Below, piece after piece: positions 1 to 4,398 of a stretch of 5,410 bases of DNA; position 1 is the stretch's first letter; every line of letters starts with the position of its first letter. This DNA comes from Candidatus Komeilibacteria bacterium (GTDB taxonomy: Bacteria; Patescibacteriota; Patescibacteriia; UBA1558): positions 1-5,410 of the forward strand of contig JANLIN010000073.1 in the NCBI GenBank assembly GCA_024654345.1, given 5' to 3'. The notes beneath the pieces were generated by a model that ran no database searches, had not been told where the DNA came from, and saw nothing but the letters and a program-made list of their open reading frames with translations. The translations under genes and the position numbers were made by a program.

Positions 1-87
1 GGCAAGCTTATGATGACCTGTCTTTTCTTTATAATCGTAACTATACTTTTGATCGGCGGGCTCAACTGGATTGCCTCACACATATAA
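1..87 (+). CDS. Possible 3' end of a plus-strand gene, or a tiny hydrophobic peptide
   Basis: The frame is open from the first base of the window and ends in TAA at 85-87. It is therefore either the tail of a gene starting further left or a 25-residue peptide starting at the ATG at 10-12 (a second ATG follows at 13-15). The translation is one hydrophobic stretch (LFFIIVTILLIGGLNW) followed by a short polar end, as expected for a single membrane span. The IGGLNW motif recalls the membrane motif of the small DUF378 proteins, but in those it lies near the N-terminus, so the resemblance is weak. A bidirectional terminator starts 16 bp after the stop, which supports a real transcript converging on rplU. 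The opposite strand is also open here, so coding is not certain. Confidence 0.35.
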   Translation, partial: GKLMMTCLFFIIVTILLIGGLNWIASHI

Positions 88-102
88 AAAACAAGGATCA
101 AT

Positions 103-135
103 AAAACCCCCGACTTAAAGTCTGAGGGGGTTTTT
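103..135. terminator. Bidirectional intrinsic terminator between the 1-87 frame and rplU
   Basis: AAAACCCCC (103-111) pairs with GGGGGTTTT (126-134). Inside it GACTT (112-116) pairs with AAGTC (118-122), leaving TGA bulged. The plus strand ends in TTTTT (131-135) and the minus strand ends in TTTT, so the hairpin can stop transcription from both sides. It lies 11 bp past the rplU stop codon and 15 bp past the stop of the plus-strand frame, the usual arrangement for a convergent pair. Confidence 0.85.
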
Positions 136-146
136 ACTTAGTTATT

Positions 147-458
147 TTAGAAAGCTCCTATTTCCAGCTCCGTAAATGTCTGTCGGTGACCAGTCTTGCG
201 ACGATAACGGATTTTATTTTTATACTTTATAACCGTGATTTTCTTTCCCCTGGCCGTGCGCAAAGGAGTGGCGTTTAATTTTTTTTCTAGAATAGGAAAA
301 CCTAATTCCACTTTTTTGCCTTTCTCATCGGCTCTCAGAAGAACTTGCTCAAACTCGAAACTCTTCCCTTCCTCGGCTACCAGCTTTTCAACTTTGACTT
401 TGTCTCCCGGCTTCACCAGATACTGTTTACCCCCGGTTTTAATGACTGCGATTGACAT
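147..458 (-). CDS. rplU: 50S ribosomal protein L21
   Basis: This is ribosomal protein L21, a component of the large subunit that binds 23S rRNA. The 103-residue product has the usual family length. The N-terminus carries the L21 pattern AVIKTGGKQYLVKPGD (residues 4-19), followed by VEKL. The basic C-terminus has YKNKIRYRRKTGHRQ (79-93), the conserved rRNA-contacting end with GHRQ, then FTELEI. The ATG at 456-458 gives the standard N-terminus, so the start is secure. No Shine-Dalgarno sequence precedes it; the leader is AT-rich. The gene has its own promoter (494-522) and terminator (103-135), so it is probably transcribed alone. rpmA (L27), its usual partner, is not downstream. Confidence 0.97.
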   Translation of the reverse strand: MSIAVIKTGGKQYLVKPGDKVKVEKLVAEEGKSFEFEQVLLRADEKGKKVELGFPILEKKLNATPLRTARGKKITVIKYKNKIRYRRKTGHRQTFTELEIGAF

Positions 459-493
459 ACGATTAATACGTTAAAATAATTTAAAACAGTAGT

Positions 494-522
494 ATGTTAC
501 GACAAATAGGGGGTGATGTCAA
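494..522 (-). promoter_or_regulatory. Sigma70-type promoter of rplU
   Basis: Read on the minus strand, a perfect -35 box TTGACA (517-522) is followed by a 17-bp spacer and a -10 box TAACAT (494-499, four of six consensus bases). The expected transcription start near 487 would leave an AT-rich leader of about 30 nt before the rplU ATG, with no ribosome binding site. The assignment rests on consensus match, ideal spacing and position only. Confidence 0.65.
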
Positions 523-539
523 GACAACGGATGGCGGCC

Positions 540-581
540 AAACAGGGGTCGAATCTCTAATTAGAGATTCGACCCCTGTTT
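540..581. repeat. 42-bp perfect palindrome, candidate REP/MITE-like element
   Basis: Two 21-base arms meet with no spacer: AAACAGGGGTCGAATCTCTA and one more A on the left, and the exact reverse complement on the right. As RNA it would form a long, stable hairpin on either strand. GGCCAAA (536-542) and TTTGGCC (590-596) could form an outer stem with a one-sided bulge. It lies between the hydrolase gene and the rplU promoter. The GGGGTC...GACCCC ends resemble intergenic palindromes associated with IS200-like/REP-associated tyrosine transposases (RAYTs), but no transposase is present here. It could also act as a transcript-end hairpin. On the minus strand only a few T residues follow the stem, so it is a poor classical terminator for the hydrolase mRNA. 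Confidence 0.85.
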
Positions 582-616
582 TGTTCATTTTTGGCCCAAA
601 AAAGGCGCATTTTCGA

Positions 617-640
617 ACCAGAGCCGTCTAGCCGTCTGGT
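617..640. repeat. Tandem 8-bp repeat inside a weak hairpin after the hydrolase gene
   Basis: AGCCGTCT occurs twice head to tail (622-629 and 630-637). It sits within short inverted arms ACCAGA (617-622) and TCTGGT (635-640) separated by a 12-nt loop. The structure is 15 bp past the hydrolase stop. It lacks an immediate T-run on the minus strand, so I do not call it a terminator. It may be no more than a local duplication. Confidence 0.4.
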
Positions 641-655
641 CGCTAAAATCTCACA

Positions 656-1387
656 TCAAGCTCCTAATTTTATCCAATCCAATGTTTCCTCAAATAATTT
701 TTTTTCTGTGCCTACTTCAACAAATCCGTGGGACGCGCCCTCTATGATGACTGAGGCAAATTCTACCTTTATCTTTTTCAGATAGGGCTTCCACAAAAGA
801 TGCTTATTGTACACGCCCGCGAAAATGAATTTGCAGGGGACGGTCACATTTTTGACCATCAAATTTAAATCGATAGACTTCCATTCCTCAATTAGCTGCT
901 TACCTACAAGTATATCCTTACCCCAATGCAAAATATATCTATCTAGATTCGGATTGAACTCGGCTTTCTTATCAGATATATTGTCAAAGCCGGTGGTGGG
1001 ATCCCAAAAGACTATTTTTGCCACCGCTGACAAGTCAGCTCTCAATATCACCAAACAGCCAAGACTGTGTCCGATAACTATAAATTTCTTATACTGACCC
1101 CTGAAATGATCAAACACGAGCTGCAAATCCGTCACATGAGTCGTGATAGAGCTTTCACTCAAAGGCCTTGAGTCATCTGCGCGCGAATAGAAGTCAAATC
1201 TAAACACATTAAAACCGGCACTATTGAAAAAAGGAACAGCGTTGAAATAGTGATGCTCGTTTTGATTGCCTGATAAGCCGTGGACAAATATTATTAATGC
1301 GTCATTATTTTCAGGTAACGCATTCAGAGTACCGTAAATAATGTAATTATCAGCGGTCTTTATTTGCACTTTCTTTTCCATAGTCAT
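656..1387 (-). CDS. Alpha/beta-fold hydrolase (serine hydrolase, substrate unknown)
   Basis: The 243-residue cytoplasmic protein has the alpha/beta hydrolase layout. A strand ends in the oxyanion-hole HG (FVHGLSG, His36-Gly37), the nucleophile elbow is GHSLG with Ser108, and a late catalytic His220 lies in GASHGF. There is no signal peptide. The usual acid position after strand 7 (IFAGVYN, residues 188-194) holds Asn194 rather than Asp. Asp129 in FWDPTTGF, after strand 6, could serve instead, as in pancreatic-type lipases. This is inferred from motif position. The ATG at 1385-1387 is the only ATG between the upstream in-frame stop (1406-1408) and Met3, so the start is Met1 or Met3. The gene begins 25 bp after the glycosyltransferase stop on the same strand and probably shares its transcript. 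No Shine-Dalgarno sequence is visible. The fold is secure; whether it is an esterase, lipase or peptidase cannot be told. Confidence 0.85.
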   Translation of the reverse strand: MTMEKKVQIKTADNYIIYGTLNALPENNDALIIFVHGLSGNQNEHHYFNAVPFFNSAGFNVFRFDFYSRADDSRPLSESSITTHVTDLQLVFDHFRGQYKKFIVIGHSLGCLVILRADLSAVAKIVFWDPTTGFDNISDKKAEFNPNLDRYILHWGKDILVGKQLIEEWKSIDLNLMVKNVTVPCKFIFAGVYNKHLLWKPYLKKIKVEFASVIIEGASHGFVEVGTEKKLFEETLDWIKLGA

Positions 1388-1396
1388 TAAAGGTTT

Positions 1397-1411
1397 AGCT
1401 AATAATTAGCT
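1397..1411. repeat. Short AT-rich inverted repeat in the glycosyltransferase-hydrolase gap
   Basis: AGCTAAT (1397-1403) and ATTAGCT (1405-1411) are exact reverse complements around a single A. They fill most of the 25-bp gap, just after the glycosyltransferase stop codon and 9 bp before the hydrolase ATG. A protein-binding site is possible, but the steric limit on a one-base loop makes an RNA hairpin weak. It may be chance in AT-rich sequence. Confidence 0.35.
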
Positions 1412-1412
1412 T

Positions 1413-2507
1413 TCATGATCCCGCCACGGGGTGGCGCTTGATCAGCCATACAGCCAGTCCCACCATAAAAACGGAAAGGATCACCAGCGCCATAATCTTC
1501 CCCTCCGTCTGAGAAAAAATGGCAATAGAGCCAAAAAGAGCGGTAATAACATACAAGAAAATAACCGCTCCGCGATGGGAAAAGCCGGACTGCAGAAGAC
1601 GGTGATGAATATGCTTGGCATCCGCGGCCGCAATCGACTTCCGTTCAAAAAACAGGCGACGTCCTATTACCCAGGCAACATCCAGAATGGGGATGCCCAT
1701 GATCAATAAAGCCGTCGCTATCTTACCGCCACTAATTATTGATAATACTCCCAGGACAAAACCAATTAATGTACTACCGCCTTCACCCAGAAATATCTTG
1801 GCCGGGTGCCAATTCCATACCAAAAAACCCAAAGCGGCACCACCGAAGGCCAAACTCAAGATGGATGTTCCAGACTGAGCCACATCCCAAAAAAGGGAAA
1901 CAATAAATATAATTATACTACCAATAACACCGACCCCGGTCGCCAATCCATCGAGACCATCTAATAATTTTGTGACATAAACCATGCCCAAAATCCACAA
2001 TAAGGTAAAAAAGTCGGTAAATAATGTAAAATAATAGGGCGTTCCCTGCCACCAAAAGAGCAACCACTTCACCTGGTCAAAATGAATATAGCCGCCTAAT
2101 GGATTGGTGATAAAGGTAATACCAATGCCACTTATTATTATGGTGATCGCCGCCAATACAGGAAAGGCTACCTGGTATTTGGGGGGTAAATTATACCGAT
2201 CGTCAAAATAGCCACCCACAATCAGGATCCCCCCGCCAATCAGAAGCCCAATGACGTGCTTGGCACTTATCACTCCATCAAATAAGTATGGCCAGAATAC
2301 CAACAGCGTCAAAACCCAGGCCATATATATCGCCGCCCCACCCAACAAAGGTGTCGGTGAGCTGTGAACTTTTCGAGGCCCGGGTTGGTCAACTATATTG
2401 TGTCGACGCGCGAATCTACGCACCAACCGACTAAAAAAGACAGCTAACGCAAAACTTACCAATACCGGCAATAAATACCACCAAAGACTGTTTATATCAG
2501 TGGTCAT
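1413..2507 (-). CDS. GT4-family polyprenyl-phosphate sugar-1-phosphate transferase (WecA/TagO/MraY-like)
   Basis: This family of membrane enzymes transfers a HexNAc-1-phosphate from a UDP-sugar to a polyprenyl phosphate, the first membrane step in making cell-surface glycans. The 364 residues form about eleven hydrophobic segments. Family motifs appear in order: VDQPGPRKVHSSPTPLLGG (39-57), GGYFDDR with the Asp102-Asp103 pair, KLLDGLDGLATG with Asp183 and Asp186, FLGEGGS (239-245), and the histidine loop HIHHRL (299-304). The HIHHRL form fits the WecA/TagO branch better than true MraY, which has HHHFE; the exact sugar cannot be read. Two usual active-site residues differ: Lys180 where Asn is normal, and Glu242 where the metal-binding Asp is normal. 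The start ATG overlaps the ruvX TGA as ATGA (2504-2507), suggesting translational coupling. No Shine-Dalgarno sequence is seen. Confidence 0.9.
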   Translation of the reverse strand: MTTDINSLWWYLLPVLVSFALAVFFSRLVRRFARRHNIVDQPGPRKVHSSPTPLLGGAAIYMAWVLTLLVFWPYLFDGVISAKHVIGLLIGGGILIVGGYFDDRYNLPPKYQVAFPVLAAITIIISGIGITFITNPLGGYIHFDQVKWLLFWWQGTPYYFTLFTDFFTLLWILGMVYVTKLLDGLDGLATGVGVIGSIIIFIVSLFWDVAQSGTSILSLAFGGAALGFLVWNWHPAKIFLGEGGSTLIGFVLGVLSIISGGKIATALLIMGIPILDVAWVIGRRLFFERKSIAAADAKHIHHRLLQSGFSHRGAVIFLYVITALFGSIAIFSQTEGKIMALVILSVFMVGLAVWLIKRHPVAGS

Positions 2508-2890
2508 AAATCCATTTGATCTAGATAATTCTGTAAAATATGCATCGCCGCGATCGCGTCGTCATCTCTCCCCCTCTCGACCTGTCTTTTGGCCACCGCC
2601 GTGGTGAACCGTTCATCAAGCAGGATCACCGGCACCGACTGTTTTTTTAGCGCCGCAATAAATTTGTCAGTGATGGCTGTTTGCGACGTGGTCTTGCCCT
2701 GCGAGTCATAGGGCCGTCCGACAATAATCCGATCTACCTCCTCCGTCTGCACAACCGTTAACACTTTTTCCAACTGCTTTGCGCGCTCGGTCTCGTGTAT
2801 TATCTGTAACGGCACCGCCAGTCGTAAATCATCATCTGCTAGCGCCATGCCTATTTTACTAAGTCCGTAATCTACACCGAGGTATTTCAT
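2504..2890 (-). CDS. ruvX: Putative pre-16S rRNA nuclease RuvX/YqgF
   Basis: RuvX (YqgF) has an RNase H-like fold and is linked to 16S rRNA 5'-end maturation; it was earlier named a Holliday junction resolvase homologue. The 128-residue product shows the family signatures in order: LGVDYGLSKIGMA with catalytic Asp7, IIVGRPYDSQG (55-65), LLDERFTT with Asp92-Glu93, and a final acidic helix DDDAIAAMHILQNYLD containing Asp111. All expected acidic residues are present, so it should be active. It is slightly shorter than the roughly 140-residue norm, because the loop before the last helix is trimmed (VERGRDDDA). It overlaps map upstream (ATGA, 2887-2890) and the glycosyltransferase downstream (ATGA, 2504-2507). 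No Shine-Dalgarno sequence is present, and translation is probably coupled to map. Confidence 0.93.
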   Translation of the reverse strand: MKYLGVDYGLSKIGMALADDDLRLAVPLQIIHETERAKQLEKVLTVVQTEEVDRIIVGRPYDSQGKTTSQTAITDKFIAALKKQSVPVILLDERFTTAVAKRQVERGRDDDAIAAMHILQNYLDQMDL

Positions 2891-3642
2891 GGCGCGGTAA
2901 TAATGATAGGCTGGCCATTGGTTATGGCTATAGTATGCTCAAAATGGGCCGATAAGCTGCCATCGGCCGTCACAATGGTCCAGTCATCGTCTAAGTAGTC
3001 GATTTCGCCTCTACCAAGCGCTACCATCGGCTCCACGGCCAGTACCATCCCCGGCTCCAGTAACATCCCCTGTCCGGACCGACCTTGATTCGGTACCGAT
3101 GGTTCTTCATGCACCGCGTGGCCAACACCGTGACCAACCAGATCACGCACCACCGACATTTTGTCTCTTTTCACGATCGCCTGTACAGCCGCGCCAATAT
3201 CACCGATAGTATTACCCGCCACACAAGCGGCGATGCCGGCCGTCAAAGCCTCAGCGGTGATATTCAGCAAACGTTGTGTCGCAATAGTGACCTCACCCAC
3301 CGGTACGGTGATAGCCGTATCGGTATACAGGCCATCTTTCTCCATACCGATGTCCAAACTAATGATATCTCCTCTTACCAGGGCTCTTTTCCCAGGGATT
3401 CCATGAACTATTTCCTCGTTGACCGAGGCACACAAACCGGCGGGAAAGGGCACCGGCGAGCCATAGCCTTTGAAAGCCGGCCGGCCACCGGCCGCGACAA
3501 TCAGTTTCTCCACCTGTTCATTCAGTTCGGCGGTGGTGATCCCCGGACGGACCCGCGCCGCTACCTGCTGCAAAATTGTCCCCAGCACTTTACCTTGTTC
3601 TCTCAATTTCGCTATTTCATTGTCGGTTTTTATCAGTGTCAT
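2887..3642 (-). CDS. map: Methionine aminopeptidase, type I
   Basis: Map removes the initiator methionine from new proteins, using two metal ions. The 251-residue protein has the compact type Ia form without an N-terminal zinc domain. All five metal ligands are present and fall at the same numbers as in the E. coli enzyme: Asp97 (SLDIG), Asp108 (GLYTDTA), His171 (LVGHGVG), Glu204 (AVEPM) and Glu235 (HFEHT). The substrate-contacting histidines His80 (EEIVHGIP) and His178 (HAVHEEP) are also conserved, so activity is expected. The ATG overlaps the adk TGA as ATGA (3639-3642), and the gene's own TGA overlaps ruvX. In many bacteria map follows adk in the spc operon and precedes infA; here ruvX takes that place. 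A long plus-strand frame opposite this gene is a shadow. Confidence 0.97.
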   Translation of the reverse strand: MTLIKTDNEIAKLREQGKVLGTILQQVAARVRPGITTAELNEQVEKLIVAAGGRPAFKGYGSPVPFPAGLCASVNEEIVHGIPGKRALVRGDIISLDIGMEKDGLYTDTAITVPVGEVTIATQRLLNITAEALTAGIAACVAGNTIGDIGAAVQAIVKRDKMSVVRDLVGHGVGHAVHEEPSVPNQGRSGQGMLLEPGMVLAVEPMVALGRGEIDYLDDDWTIVTADGSLSAHFEHTIAITNGQPIIITAP

Positions 3643-4271
3643 ACTTGTAATCTATTACGAACCGCCTGCCAAACCTGGTCAATATCCGGCTCACCGTCAA
3701 TTTCAATCAGTTTGTTATGCTGTTGATAATAATTTAGGATTGGATCGTTGTTAAAATGATAAGTGGCCAAGCGCTCGGCAATCACCGCCGGCTGAGAATC
3801 CGCTCGCACTTCCAGACGACCGCCACAGCTATCACACTTATCTATTTGACGGGGCGGCTTTGTTAAAAGATTAAAATTTGCGCCACAAACAGCACAGTGT
3901 CTTCGAGATTTTATCCTATCCATCACCACCGTGTCTCGCACTTGTATATTGACGGCGTAGTCAACGGTATTGATTTCATCCAGATAAACAGCTTGGTGCA
4001 ATGTCCGAGGATACCCGTCCAACACAAATCCATCTTTGATATCGGGCTGGGATAAACGCTCCTTCACGACCTTATCAACGATATCATCCGACACCAAGCG
4101 ACCGGCCTTCATATCAGCCGATATTTCCTGTCCCAAAGGTGTATTCTGTTTCATTTCACGGCGAAATATTTCCCCGGTAGAGATTGCAGGGATTTTCAAA
4201 GCGGCTGCCAAATATTCGGCTTGTGTCCCCTTCCCGGAGCCGGGCGGGCCCAATAGCACTATTCTATTCAT
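3639..4271 (-). CDS. adk: Adenylate kinase with a four-cysteine zinc-type lid
   Basis: Adk interconverts ATP, AMP and ADP in the cytoplasm. The 210-residue product carries the P-loop GPPGSGKGT (8-16), the AMP-binding STGEIFRR (31-38; Glu34 where Asp is usual), and DGYPRT (85-90; DGFPRT in most homologues). The lid domain starts with arginines (SRRH, 122-125) and has two Cys pairs, CAVC (126-129) and CDSC (146-149), the pattern of zinc-stabilised lids. Catalytic arginines Arg156 and Arg167 follow (VRADS, IAERL). The length matches the long, lid-containing form. The start at 4269-4271 sits directly before the P-loop strand. A promoter lies upstream at 4302-4330, giving a leader of about 24 nt without a clear Shine-Dalgarno sequence. 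It is the first gene of the adk-map-ruvX-GT4 operon. Confidence 0.97.
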   Translation of the reverse strand: MNRIVLLGPPGSGKGTQAEYLAAALKIPAISTGEIFRREMKQNTPLGQEISADMKAGRLVSDDIVDKVVKERLSQPDIKDGFVLDGYPRTLHQAVYLDEINTVDYAVNIQVRDTVVMDRIKSRRHCAVCGANFNLLTKPPRQIDKCDSCGGRLEVRADSQPAVIAERLATYHFNNDPILNYYQQHNKLIEIDGEPDIDQVWQAVRNRLQV

Positions 4272-4301
4272 GCTTCATAAGTTATTGATTAAGACTACTT
4301 T

Positions 4302-4330
4302 ATTCTAACCTAATAAAGCCTCGTCAGCAA
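4302..4330 (-). promoter_or_regulatory. Sigma70-type promoter of the adk operon
   Basis: On the minus strand TTGCTG (4325-4330, three of six -35 consensus bases) is followed by a 17-bp spacer and TAGAAT (4302-4307, five of six -10 bases). The predicted start near 4295 gives a leader of about 24 nt. It begins directly after the T-run of the secY terminator, which makes sense if adk must be re-initiated after secY transcription stops. Confidence 0.55.
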
Positions 4331-4332
4331 AT

Positions 4333-4357
4333 AAAAAAACCAGCTTGACAGACTGGT
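4333..4357 (-). terminator. Intrinsic terminator after secY
   Basis: On the minus strand ACCAG (4353-4357) pairs with CTGGT (4339-4343) around a nine-base loop, optionally closed further by a T-G pair, and is followed by a run of seven T (4333-4339, one shared with the stem). The stem is short, so it may be leaky and allow read-through into adk. It lies about 40 bp past the secY stop codon. Confidence 0.6.
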
Positions 4358-4398
4358 AAACAGATAATACAGACTATTTTCAAAATTACAGCCACTCT

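Noticed and set aside
1..83. Minus-strand frame open to the left edge, starting with an ATG at 81-83
   Set aside because: It would start about 20 bp past the terminator, leaving no room for a promoter. There is no ribosome binding site and the translation shows no family motif. The plus-strand reading, a hydrophobic segment followed by a terminator, fits better.
1094..1104. TGACCCCTGA inside the hydrolase gene as a second copy of the palindrome end
   Set aside because: Only about eight bases match. There is no inverted partner nearby and the bases encode a normal stretch of the hydrolase.
3085..3726. 213-codon plus-strand open frame opposite map
   Set aside because: It is antisense to a fully intact map gene with every catalytic residue in place, and its translation is low in complexity and shows no recognisable motifs. 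It is a shadow of map codon usage.
4345..4375. Plus-strand TTGACA at 4345-4350 as a promoter reading antisense into secY
   Set aside because: The TTGACA lies in the loop of the secY terminator. The hexamer at 17-bp spacing (TACAGA) is a poor -10 box, and no plus-strand gene follows.
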